64,000 nt of DNA from Pontiella desulfatans (GTDB lineage: Bacteria; Verrucomicrobiota; Kiritimatiellia; Kiritimatiellales; Pontiellaceae): contig NZ_CAAHFG010000004.1 in assembly GCF_900890425.1 (NCBI RefSeq), positions 726,330 to 790,329 on the forward strand, read 5' to 3'. Of this stretch, positions 1-7,886 are shown piece by piece (positions within the stretch are counted from its first letter, which is position 1; each line of letters starts with the position of its first letter). The notes under the pieces are model-generated. The model saw only the letters and a list, made by a program, of their open reading frames with translations, was not told the origin of the DNA and made no database searches. A program made the translations under genes and the position numbers.

Positions 1-679
1 CTTTTGTGGAATCGACGACTGTGGCAGGAACAATCAATTCCGGCACTATCGGGTCAACCTTATCTTCAACAGTGCCTGTCAATGTGATGGCCGAAGGTTT
101 GGGCCATCCGGCGTCGTTGTTATCGCTGGATACGCCGGCCCAGAACCATTCGTTCTTCACGTCTGCCATGCAGATCCGAAACTCGAGATTGCCCGTAACC
201 GTATCGAAGGCGGTTCCGCTGACATCGATGCTCGCAGAAATGTATGTTCCGCCAATAAGATCTGTGCCGGATGCGACCGGATTGGCAAAACTGTCGATAC
301 TGGAGTAGATCGCCCAGTCAGGCGTGTTTTCGGGGTCGGCTTGAACGGAAAAAAACATATCCAGTGTGGCGAGGTTAAGTTGCTTTTCTGGATCAATGCC
401 TATGTTGAACGTTATGTATTCGCCGGAGGCAAGGGCGGAAGCCGGAGTCGGCTGAGTCCATCCCTGTGGGACGAAACGCTGATTGACTATGTTTGCGCTG
501 AGTTCCGCCGATGCAGTGAGATCGCTGGTGGTCAGGTATGTGACTCCGGGCGCGGAGTTGGAGACCGAGGTTGCGCCCGGGGGAGTGGCCACGGTTCCGT
601 AGTCAACCAGTATTTCTGCGGAGGCAGCGGCAGCTGTGAAAAGGCTTGCAACCAGAGCGATGGTGTAGATTGATTTCAT
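1..679 (-). CDS. Secreted protein, 3' part outside window
   Basis: Minus-strand frame opening at ATG 679 behind a clear AGGAA ribosome site and still open at base 1, so about 226 residues are visible and the C-terminus is missing. It begins with a signal peptide (MKSIYTIALVASLF, cleavage near SAE). The visible part is a paralogue of the first ~200 residues of the esterase at 7887-9563: both share SGEY/NGEY..TF, DWA.YSS.D.F, ASGTD, WAG.S.D and GWPKPSA.TL.GTV in the same order, so this is a mobile beta-rich accessory module. In the esterase the module precedes a catalytic domain; here the sequence ends just after it, so an enzyme domain may lie outside the window. It starts 25 bases after the 705-1622 gene and is probably in the same operon. 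Function is not known. Confidence 0.75.
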   Translation of the reverse strand, partial: MKSIYTIALVASLFTAAAASAEILVDYGTVATPPGATSVSNSAPGVTYLTTSDLTASAELSANIVNQRFVPQGWTQPTPASALASGEYITFNIGIDPEKQLNLATLDMFFSVQADPENTPDWAIYSSIDSFANPVASGTDLIGGTYISASIDVSGTAFDTVTGNLEFRICMADVKNEWFWAGVSSDNNDAGWPKPSAITLTGTVEDKVDPIVPELIVPATVVDSTK

Positions 680-704
680 GGCAGTTTCCTTGTGATTAAA
701 TGGG

Positions 705-1622
705 TTATCTCAGGTCGAGGCCGAAGGTCTTCGTTGCGCCTTCCCCCTGGACATAGAAGACATAGTCGCCACTGGTCTGGTCTGAATAGGTGAGGTTGGT
801 CACCACGAACGGGCCATAGGGATTATCGGAGTGGGGTTCATCCGTCCAGGGGCCGCTGGCAGCGTTTTGGGTGCTGATGGGGTATAGGTTTTGCGGGGCA
901 CCCGGGGCATCGGTGGTCGTTACGATGAGTTCATATACCTGAATGGTTTGAACGCCTGATTCGACAATTATGAGATTCGTTGGTGGTTCGGGATCCGGGT
1001 CTACAGGGGTTGAGGGAGTAACCCATTCATCGCTGACCGTAAAGTTGGTAATGGAGGCGGCACCGCCCGCCGAATTGTATTCCTGTTCCACCAGAATTTT
1101 ATCCACGGTGAAGGAAACAACCAGATTGCTCACGGTCACATCGGCCGTGCCTTCTGTTGCGTTGGTTGCGTTCGCCCCGATGAAGATTTCGGCGAAGCCT
1201 TTGTTCCATGCGTCGTTGGATAGCTTGATGACAAAGTCGAGGTCGCCGCCAGCCAAGGGCGTGAGATTGATCTGGGTTCCGGCAGCACCGACCCAGTAGC
1301 CCCAGTTTGCATTACCCCGCTGGTTCCCGAGCGAGACCACGTTACCGTCGAGACCGACTCCATCGTCGTCAATTAAGGAAATCTTGAAGCCGGCTTGCCA
1401 CAAAGCATAGTTGGCCTGGATGGTTCCGGCATAATAGGTTCCAACGGTTCCGACGTCTGCGCTGTTTGGGTTGGTGAATATCCCGACACCGGAAAGATCG
1501 TTGGTCATGGAGACTGAAGCGTCGATCGTATACTCCCCGTTAATGGCAGGGATGTTATAGAGGGGGGCTGCTGTAACCTCTGCAACAACGAGCATAAAGG
1601 CAAATGCGACTATAGTTTTCAT
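705..1622 (-). CDS. Secreted PEP-CTERM-like paralogue with C-terminal accessory module
   Basis: About 305 residues. I start it at ATG 1622 (MKTIVAFAFMLVV, a signal peptide) because an AGGAG site lies 9 bases upstream; the longer frame to 1688 runs through a putative operator. Residues 20-200 match the PEP-CTERM protein at 1724-2407 along their length (NIPAINGEY, GVGIFTNPN.ADVGTV, GNQRG..NWGYWVG, SN.AWNKG..EIF.GANAT, EGTAD.T). Unlike it, this copy has no PEP-CTERM tail; a linker and an ~75-residue domain (PISTQN, W, DNPYGPFVVTNLTYSD, FGLDLR) follow, matching the C-terminus of the 2620-4083 enzyme. I infer an exported carbohydrate-binding or surface role. A CTAAA-N4-TTTAG site lies 41 bases upstream. 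Confidence 0.7.
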   Translation of the reverse strand: MKTIVAFAFMLVVAEVTAAPLYNIPAINGEYTIDASVSMTNDLSGVGIFTNPNSADVGTVGTYYAGTIQANYALWQAGFKISLIDDDGVGLDGNVVSLGNQRGNANWGYWVGAAGTQINLTPLAGGDLDFVIKLSNDAWNKGFAEIFIGANATNATEGTADVTVSNLVVSFTVDKILVEQEYNSAGGAASITNFTVSDEWVTPSTPVDPDPEPPTNLIIVESGVQTIQVYELIVTTTDAPGAPQNLYPISTQNAASGPWTDEPHSDNPYGPFVVTNLTYSDQTSGDYVFYVQGEGATKTFGLDLR

Positions 1623-1662
1623 GGTAAAATTCTCCTGTTTCAACTTAGTGGATCCTTTGTAG

Positions 1663-1676
1663 CTAAATAAGTTTAG
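1663..1676. promoter_or_regulatory. Putative operator CTAAATAAGTTTAG
   Basis: Perfect inverted repeat CTAAA-TAAG-TTTAG upstream of the 705-1622 gene. The surrounding bases AGCTAAATAAGTTTAGTCT are nearly identical to the site at 2467-2480, and further copies lie at 2592, 11166 and 11232, all in front of carbohydrate-locus genes. No cognate regulator is in the window. Confidence 0.65.
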
Positions 1677-1683
1677 TCTGGCG

Positions 1684-1712
1684 ATCAAAAAAAGCGCCCG
1701 ATCTCCGGGCGC
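1684..1712 (-). terminator. Intrinsic terminator of the PEP-CTERM gene
   Basis: GCGCCCG (1694-1700), loop ATCTC, CGGGCGC (1706-1712); reading the minus strand the hairpin is followed by seven T. It lies 12 bases after the stop of 1724-2407 and separates it from the next minus-strand gene. Confidence 0.85.
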
Positions 1713-1723
1713 AGGTCAAATGA

Positions 1724-2407
1724 TTAAACCATGAAGATTCTGCGGATGAACAGGATTCCACCACCGAACAGCCCGATCATACCCATGGTGGCCGGTTCCG
1801 GGATGGCCACCCATTCATCACCGACAGCGAAATTGGAAACCGTGGCGGTGTTGCCACTTCCGCTATTATAGTTGATGTCCACGGCAATGGATGAGATGCC
1901 GGAAATTACGAGGTCGTTGAGCGTAATATCCGCCGTTCCTTCCGAAGCGGCGGTTGCATTTGCACCGAAGAATATTTCGACGGTTCCTTTGTTCCATGCC
2001 TCGTTGGAGACTTTGATTTGGTAGTCCAGGTCGCCAGCTGCAACGGTTTGAGACAAATCTACCTGGTTGCCGGCTGTTCCTACCCAGTAGCCCCAGTTGT
2101 TATCGCCTCGCTGGTTCCCGATGGATATTACATTCGCATTTCCACTATTCAGAAGCTGCAGTTTAAAGCCTGCCTGCCAGGATGCCGGGTTGTAACCTGC
2201 GCTGATCGTGCCGGTATAATACCTTGCAACGGTACCGATATCCGCCGTGTTCGGATTGGTGAAAATTCCGACTCCACTTAGTGCAGAGGGTGTATTGCCT
2301 GTGGCATCGAGAGCGTATGTCCCATTGATTGCCGGGGTGTTATGGATAATTGTGGCCGATGCAATGGAAGCCGCCATTGCCGAAACGAGGATTAGTTTAC
2401 CTTTCAT
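1724..2407 (-). CDS. PEP-CTERM sorted secreted protein
   Basis: 227 residues with signal peptide (MKGKLILVSAMAASIASA) and a textbook PEP-CTERM tail: IPEPAT, a glycine-rich hydrophobic stretch (MGMIGLFGGGILF), then basic RR and the end. Such tails are recognised by an exosortase that cleaves at the PEP motif and hands the protein to the cell surface or matrix; the exosortase is not in this window. The body is a beta-rich domain shared with 705-1622. A GGAG ribosome site precedes ATG 2407, an operator-like palindrome lies 60 bases upstream and an intrinsic terminator follows. Substrate or partner unknown; context suggests polysaccharide binding. Confidence 0.85.
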   Translation of the reverse strand: MKGKLILVSAMAASIASATIIHNTPAINGTYALDATGNTPSALSGVGIFTNPNTADIGTVARYYTGTISAGYNPASWQAGFKLQLLNSGNANVISIGNQRGDNNWGYWVGTAGNQVDLSQTVAAGDLDYQIKVSNEAWNKGTVEIFFGANATAASEGTADITLNDLVISGISSIAVDINYNSGSGNTATVSNFAVGDEWVAIPEPATMGMIGLFGGGILFIRRIFMV

Positions 2408-2466
2408 ATATTTGCTCCGCCCTTGGTTGAAATCGTGAAATACATCGAGTTCTGCTAGTTGTATAG

Positions 2467-2480
2467 CTAAACAGGTTTAG
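2467..2480. promoter_or_regulatory. Putative operator CTAAACAGGTTTAG
   Basis: Perfect palindromic arms CTAAAC/GTTTAG in the 212-base divergent region between the PEP-CTERM gene (minus) and the 2620 enzyme gene (plus). Same extended context (AGCTAAA...TTTAGTCT) as the site at 1663. Confidence 0.65.
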
Positions 2481-2591
2481 TCTTTCCAGAAAAAAGCGGA
2501 ACTATTTAGCTCCCATGCGAATAGGGCATGGGTTGAAAGGTATCCCGAAATAAGAAGAACCATTAATAGACCAAGTTGAATCTTGTCTTTG

Positions 2592-2605
2592 CTATATATA
2601 TTTAG
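2592..2605 (+). promoter_or_regulatory. Putative operator/promoter of the 2620 gene
   Basis: CTATA-TATA-TTTAG is a one-mismatch copy of the CTAAA-N4-TTTAG palindrome and lies 14 bases before ATG 2620. A -35-like TTGAAT (2576-2581) and a -10-like TATATT (2597-2602) overlap it with 15-base spacing, so a bound protein would cover the promoter. The promoter call is tentative. Confidence 0.45.
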
Positions 2606-2619
2606 CATGGTGCGGGGCA

Positions 2620-4083
2620 ATGAACAGAACCTGTCCCATTTCAAGAAGGGTTGCGCTTGCCATCACAATGCTGAGCCTTGTTGCCGGCGCCGTTGCCCGC
2701 ATGCCGATCGGTTCCAACTTCTGGAACATCAGCTGGCACCAATGGAACGATGTTTTTGCCAATGGCTGGAACAACGTGAGCGGCGATAATCCCTGGAACC
2801 CGCAGTTCCTCACGGAGACCGACTTCTACAAAGTGCTGCGTTTCATGGACTGGGATGAGATCAATAATTCCACCCGCGTCAACTTTTCCGAGCGCACGCT
2901 CAAGAGCGCATCATCGCAGAACCCGGTCGCCTACGAATGGATGATCGACCTTTGCAACCGCAACCGCGCCGATCTCTGGCTCTGCATCCCGCACCAGGCC
3001 ACGCTCGACTATTCCCTGCAGCTTGCCCGCCTCGTGAAGTACGGCAGCAATGCCTCCGGCGTATCCTACACCTCGGCGCAGGCCGATCCCGACAACCCGC
3101 CGCTCGATGCGCAGCTGAAGGTCTACGTTGAATATTCCAACGAAACCTGGAACGGCGGATTCTCCCAAAACCCCTATTGCAGAACCATGGGCGTTGCACT
3201 TGGGCTTCCCGGGCAGAATGGGCAGCCGGTCAATGAATACTATCAGGGCTGGGCATACCACGTCTACCAGGGCATCCGCCACTTCGAACAGTTCGAGTCC
3301 GTTTTCGGCGCCAACAGCACCCGCGTGATCAAGACGCTGGCGGGGCAGGCCGGCAACGCAACCGTGGCCGAACACCATCTCTACTGCCTGACCAACTCCC
3401 TGTGCAATCCGAACGGCGTGTCCGTCGATGCCTACGCCATCGCTCCCTATTTCGGGAAGGATGTCGATGGCAACGACGCCGATGCCCTCGATCAACTGCG
3501 GGACGACATCACCAACGTTGCGCAACGTTGCGCCGCCCACGCCCAACTGCTCGAAGGCTCCGGTATTGAACTCATCTGCTACGAAGGCGGGCAGCACGTC
3601 ACCTCCGGCTCCTACGTCGTCAACCAGGATCCCGAAATGCATTCCATCTACACCGACTATCTCGAAGCCATCGACGACTATGTCTCCGGCGCGTTCGCCC
3701 ACTATGTGCACGTCGGCAGCGCCGGCCTCCAACACAGCTGGGGGGCCATGGAATACACGGGGCAGCCGGTAACCAACGCCCCCAAATATCACGCGCTCGT
3801 CGATTACTACAGCAGCGGCATCCAGATTATTTCGAACGCCGTCATGCAAACCCTGCCCGTCTTCAAAATGACCGTCCACCCCGGCACCAACCAGACGTCG
3901 GCCTTGCACCCGGTCTCCACCACTAATCTCGTCGATGGAAGCTGGACGGCTGTTGAACACGCCGACAATCCCTACGGTGCCTACACCATCACCAACCTAA
4001 GCCATTCCGTCTCCGATGAAGCCGGCTATACCATCTACCTCAAGGTTGAGGAAGATACCGAACTCTTCGGGGTTGCGAAGTAG
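2620..4083 (+). CDS. Secreted glycoside-hydrolase-like protein (clan A-like)
   Basis: 487 residues. The N-terminus (MNRTCPISRRVALAITMLSL) is a signal peptide. The catalytic-type region has SNETWN with a Glu near residue 175 and CYEGGQ with a Glu near residue 322, the spacing and context expected for acid/base and nucleophile of clan GH-A TIM-barrel retaining hydrolases; the same pair (GNETWN, TYEGG) occurs in the large protein at 4147-7875. I cannot name the family. The last ~75 residues (VST.N, DNPYGAYTITNL, FGVAK) are the accessory module also seen at the end of 705-1622. It is convergent with 4147-7875 and preceded by an operator-like palindrome. Likely an extracellular or periplasmic polysaccharide-degrading enzyme. 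Confidence 0.75.
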   Translation: MNRTCPISRRVALAITMLSLVAGAVARMPIGSNFWNISWHQWNDVFANGWNNVSGDNPWNPQFLTETDFYKVLRFMDWDEINNSTRVNFSERTLKSASSQNPVAYEWMIDLCNRNRADLWLCIPHQATLDYSLQLARLVKYGSNASGVSYTSAQADPDNPPLDAQLKVYVEYSNETWNGGFSQNPYCRTMGVALGLPGQNGQPVNEYYQGWAYHVYQGIRHFEQFESVFGANSTRVIKTLAGQAGNATVAEHHLYCLTNSLCNPNGVSVDAYAIAPYFGKDVDGNDADALDQLRDDITNVAQRCAAHAQLLEGSGIELICYEGGQHVTSGSYVVNQDPEMHSIYTDYLEAIDDYVSGAFAHYVHVGSAGLQHSWGAMEYTGQPVTNAPKYHALVDYYSSGIQIISNAVMQTLPVFKMTVHPGTNQTSALHPVSTTNLVDGSWTAVEHADNPYGAYTITNLSHSVSDEAGYTIYLKVEEDTELFGVAK

Positions 4084-4139
4084 CACGGATATCCGATCCG
4101 TGTTCCGTTCTTCCGGGATACTCGCATCGGATATGCGAG
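4084..4139. repeat. Two hairpins with complementary loops between convergent genes
   Basis: CACGGAT-ATCCG-ATCCGTG (4084-4102) and CTCGCAT-CGGAT-ATGCGAG (4121-4139). Both have 7-bp stems and 5-base loops, and the loops are exact complements of each other. They fill the space between two convergent stop codons and may act as bidirectional transcript ends, although there is no T tract. Confidence 0.55.
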
Positions 4140-4146
4140 CTACTCC

Positions 4147-7100
4147 TCAATTCGCCATCCGCCCCGTCACGACGAGGTCGGAGCCTTCGAGCTTGCCGAT
4201 GCCGCGGGGATCCTTGCCCCAGAGGTAGAGGCGGAATTCGACGGGCTCCTTCAGCTTTTGCAGCTCCTTGATGCCGCTGAGGTCGGCGATGGCCGGAACG
4301 CCCTGGCCGGAGTGAAAGGTGTGCCCCTTGATTTCGTCATGGGGTTGGATGTCAATTTCGCGGAAGCGGCCGCCGATGCTGTAGCGCAGCTCGAATTCCA
4401 GGGGTTCTTTGCCGAAGTTCCAGAGACCGATCTTCAGCTGGTCGAGCGCGAGCGCCATGTTTTTGCGCGGCTGAATCGTAAAGCCGATGTATTCTTTTTC
4501 ATCGGCCTCGGTGGTTTCCTTCCAGAACTCCTTAGGCATGGCGGCGAGGCCGTCGTTGTTATAGTAGGGATTATCGGTTGGCAGAAATCCTTCGCCGAAG
4601 GAGAGCACGGGTTTTTCGATGGCGCCCATGAAGCGGGTGGCCGCCAGGGTTTCCGCTTTCGGGAGCCAGACGTCGGTTTTTTCCAAGGGTTGGAAATCCC
4701 ATGAGGCGACGGGAATCTGTTTGCCTTCGGGCACGGTGTATTCCACCACGGCGCTCTGCCGTCCGCACTTGAGCGCAACGCTGCCGCTGCCGCTCATGTT
4801 GTCGACCGCTACATCGTAGACCGTGCCGTAGCTTCCTGGTACCGGCTCAACCGACGCCGTGCGGTTGGCGCCCGATGTGCCCGCCACCTGAAGCTCCTGC
4901 AAGTTGCCGCTCGGTAGCGCCACGCGGAAGCGGATCGGATCGGCCTGCGTCTTGGCGACCTGTCCGGGGGCAAGGTTTACGAAGGTCGCATCATCTCTCC
5001 ACTTGAGCCATTCGACATCCTCAAAGACGTAGAGGAAGGTCGAGGCGGGCGGCAGGCCGCGCGCATCCGCGCCGGTCGTTTCGTTTACAGATAAGTTGGG
5101 GGAATAGGTTTTGGCATCAAGTTCAATGCGTTCGACCTTCACTTTGTCGGAATCGAGGTTGTGGTCGGCCGGCATGCCGGTGGTGCGGTAGAGCGTGATG
5201 CCTTTTGCCGAGCGGAAGGGGAGCTGGATCTGAACGGGGCTGAAGCCGTCGCTGTCGGTCTCCGGGTAGCCGTCGACCTTGCGCGAGAGCACAAACAGGT
5301 TGCAGCGGTTGCCGTCTTTGGTGGCATAGGCCGAAACCAGCGGATCGGTCAGCGACTGCACCATCAGGAAGTCGCCGGTTCCCTCGTTGTTGAAGAGCGA
5401 GAGCAGCTTCCACGAGGGATAGGCCTGCCCGCCGTTTTCCATGCGCGCGTGGCTCGTCCAATAGTTGCGGTTGCGCTCGAACGTGAAAAAGTTCTGCAGC
5501 TTGAATCCGAGCAATCCTTGCGCGAGGAAGGCGTCGAGCGTGGCGGTTCCGGCGGCGAGCGATTTCATCGTCTGCGCTTCCTGTTCGACCTGCTCCATCG
5601 TCATGTCCACGCCGTTGAGTCCATTTATGTTGTAGCCGGGGCCACCTTCGTAGGTGCCGAGCGCGGCTTTAACGCCGGCGGCTTTCATCGAGGAGTTGAG
5701 TGTGAGCGCGCGCGGGATGGACGCGCGCTCGGCAATTCCCAGCGCGTCGGAATAACCCTTCGGCCCCGGTTTGGCGGGCGGGGCGCCCTCGTCCCATCCG
5801 CCGTTGTACGCGGCAATCAGCACATGCTCCGAGCTGGGGCTGAAGCGTGCCGCCGCCTGGCCGTAGCCGTTGGTGTCGGTTTGCGATGCCCAGCCGCCCA
5901 GCACAAACTCAAACTTCTCTTCCGCTGTTTTCGACCAGTGCGGGCTGCTGCGGAAGAGGTCGATCACATATTCCTGGAAGAGGCCGTAGACTTCGCCGTT
6001 GATATATTTCCGCCCTGAGGCTTCGTCAACCAGGGTGACGCCGTTGAAGATCCATGGCTTGAAAATCGGGTTCCATGTTTCGTTGCCGACCTCGAAAATG
6101 ATGCGCTCAAATTCATCGAGATAAGGTGCGGCCTGACCCTGCTGATGGCGTTTGAAAGCCCATGGTTTGGCATCGGCGGAATCCTTGGCGGGATCGAACG
6201 GGGCGCACATATATTCCACGAAGCCCTGCCACTCGGTTTCATCCATGCACATTTCAATCTGCAGCCATGGATCCAGCCCGGCCTTTTTCATGATGGCCAG
6301 CTGGTTGGGCAGGGTGTTGAAGCTGTTGGCCTTTTTTCCGCGCCATTCAATGCCGCCCGCCGGATTGGTGAAGCCGTCCATGCTGTAGCCGTGCTCGGTT
6401 TTGATGTGCGCGTGGGAGCGGAAGGCCGACATGCCCGATTCACGGAGCGCTTCGTAGTCCTCCGCCGGATAGTCCATGAAAGCCGTGCCTTTTTCATAGA
6501 CGCGCCAGTTATCGATCCAAATCGTTCCGGGGCCATTGAAGGCCAGCGCCATCAGGCCGACGCCCGCCGCTTCGTCGCCCTGCAGTTTTTCCGCCACGCG
6601 GAATTCGCCGGTATGTTTTTTCCAATCATTGGAAAGCGGATATTCCAGCGGTTGGAAACTATCCTCCAGCGGCCCATCTAAACGGAAGGTCGCCGACGGC
6701 TTTGCGAGGCCGTCATGCTTTGCCCAGAATTCGACCACGTATGTCTTTTCGGGGTCGAGCACGGGATACCAGTTTTGCTTCAGGCCGGCATGGTTGTGTT
6801 TGCGCAGCGCCAGCTCCTCGGAATCCTCCACCTCGATGCGGACGCAGGTGCGGCCGGAGTGTTTCAGCTCCTCGGGCGCGTCGGCGCTGTGCGGCTCCAG
6901 TTTCCAACGGCGGGTCGGCGTATCCTTGAAGTAGGGCTGTTTGATCTGTTCCGGGATGGCGTCGAGCACGCGGTTGCTCATCATCTTGTCGCGGTCAAAC
7001 TCAAGGATTTCGTGGTCAACGAAAATCAAATCGTCGGTCTTGATGTGCTGGGCCGGATCCGCCGGGGAGGTTTCGAGGTAGATATGGTTGCCGCGGTGCG

Positions 7101-7875
7101 TGGCCGGGTTGTAGTCGGTCTTGGCAATCTGGTAGCCGATAAGGTTTGGATCGGAGACAGCATCCCACTTCATGCGGATTTCGCCGGTGGCCGGATTGAG
7201 CTGCGCGCGGAAGTTGGACGGGGCGCCCGGAACGGTTGCGCCGACCGGCTTCCAGGGGATGCGCTGGGGAGCAATGCGGTTTTGCGGTGTTGTTGGCGTT
7301 GAAGGATAATCTTCCGGAATTTGGATGCGAACGGCGTTCGATACAGGTGAACGGTTGCCGTCCTTGTTGACTGCCACAACGGCGAACCAGGCATCGCATC
7401 CCTTGCGCGACCATTCGGCGATATGGGTCGAAGCCTGGGTGGCGGAGGGGGCTACCAGCTTTCCGGCATAAAGGCCTTCGACCCCGTAGTTCCAGTCTTC
7501 GACCACATATTCCTTCACACGGTCTTCGCGCACCTTCATGAGCTTGCCGTTGCGCACGCGGTAGATGCGCACCTTCGCGCCGTCATAAAACCCCGTGTGC
7601 TTCGAGTCGTAGTAGCTCATGATGTTGCGGTCGATCCGGATATCGTTCGGCGAGTCCGCCAGCGCGTGCCATTTGGTGCGTAGCGAGATCGGCTCAAAGT
7701 TGCCGCACTTGAGCAGGGCATTCACGGGGCCTTCCGCCACGGTGAAGGTGTAGGCGCCCGGATTTTCCGCCACCACCATCGGCAGCACCCGGAACCGCGC
7801 TTCCGAGGTGGTTTCTGCAATGCACGTCGTTGCCAGCACACCCGCAAGTGCGCCGGCCGAATACCATTTGCTCAT
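4147..7875 (-). CDS. Large multidomain secreted glycoside hydrolase-like protein
   Basis: 1242 residues, signal peptide MSKWYSAGALAGVLATTCIA, strong AGGAG site before ATG 7875. Apparent order: N-terminal beta domains (~25-200), a fibronectin-III-like segment (~218-255, PGAPSNF...IRMKWDAVSDPNLIGYQI), a CBM4/CenC-like sheet (~325-462, ending in GTIWIDNWRVYEKG), a clan-A-like catalytic region (~465-900) with FEVGNETWN (Glu ~599) and GTYEGG (Glu ~743), and C-terminal beta domains. The Glu pair and its context match the protein at 2620-4083. It follows the esterase gene by 11 bases and is the last gene of the symporter-esterase-hydrolase operon, so it probably cuts the same polysaccharide outside the cytoplasm. 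The family assignment is open. Confidence 0.75.
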   Translation of the reverse strand: MSKWYSAGALAGVLATTCIAETTSEARFRVLPMVVAENPGAYTFTVAEGPVNALLKCGNFEPISLRTKWHALADSPNDIRIDRNIMSYYDSKHTGFYDGAKVRIYRVRNGKLMKVREDRVKEYVVEDWNYGVEGLYAGKLVAPSATQASTHIAEWSRKGCDAWFAVVAVNKDGNRSPVSNAVRIQIPEDYPSTPTTPQNRIAPQRIPWKPVGATVPGAPSNFRAQLNPATGEIRMKWDAVSDPNLIGYQIAKTDYNPATHRGNHIYLETSPADPAQHIKTDDLIFVDHEILEFDRDKMMSNRVLDAIPEQIKQPYFKDTPTRRWKLEPHSADAPEELKHSGRTCVRIEVEDSEELALRKHNHAGLKQNWYPVLDPEKTYVVEFWAKHDGLAKPSATFRLDGPLEDSFQPLEYPLSNDWKKHTGEFRVAEKLQGDEAAGVGLMALAFNGPGTIWIDNWRVYEKGTAFMDYPAEDYEALRESGMSAFRSHAHIKTEHGYSMDGFTNPAGGIEWRGKKANSFNTLPNQLAIMKKAGLDPWLQIEMCMDETEWQGFVEYMCAPFDPAKDSADAKPWAFKRHQQGQAAPYLDEFERIIFEVGNETWNPIFKPWIFNGVTLVDEASGRKYINGEVYGLFQEYVIDLFRSSPHWSKTAEEKFEFVLGGWASQTDTNGYGQAAARFSPSSEHVLIAAYNGGWDEGAPPAKPGPKGYSDALGIAERASIPRALTLNSSMKAAGVKAALGTYEGGPGYNINGLNGVDMTMEQVEQEAQTMKSLAAGTATLDAFLAQGLLGFKLQNFFTFERNRNYWTSHARMENGGQAYPSWKLLSLFNNEGTGDFLMVQSLTDPLVSAYATKDGNRCNLFVLSRKVDGYPETDSDGFSPVQIQLPFRSAKGITLYRTTGMPADHNLDSDKVKVERIELDAKTYSPNLSVNETTGADARGLPPASTFLYVFEDVEWLKWRDDATFVNLAPGQVAKTQADPIRFRVALPSGNLQELQVAGTSGANRTASVEPVPGSYGTVYDVAVDNMSGSGSVALKCGRQSAVVEYTVPEGKQIPVASWDFQPLEKTDVWLPKAETLAATRFMGAIEKPVLSFGEGFLPTDNPYYNNDGLAAMPKEFWKETTEADEKEYIGFTIQPRKNMALALDQLKIGLWNFGKEPLEFELRYSIGGRFREIDIQPHDEIKGHTFHSGQGVPAIADLSGIKELQKLKEPVEFRLYLWGKDPRGIGKLEGSDLVVTGRMAN

Positions 7876-7886
7876 GCAAAACTCCT

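Noticed and set aside
2911-3960. 349-codon minus-strand frame opposite the 2620 enzyme
   Set aside because: No signal, no ribosome site, composition of an antisense shadow.
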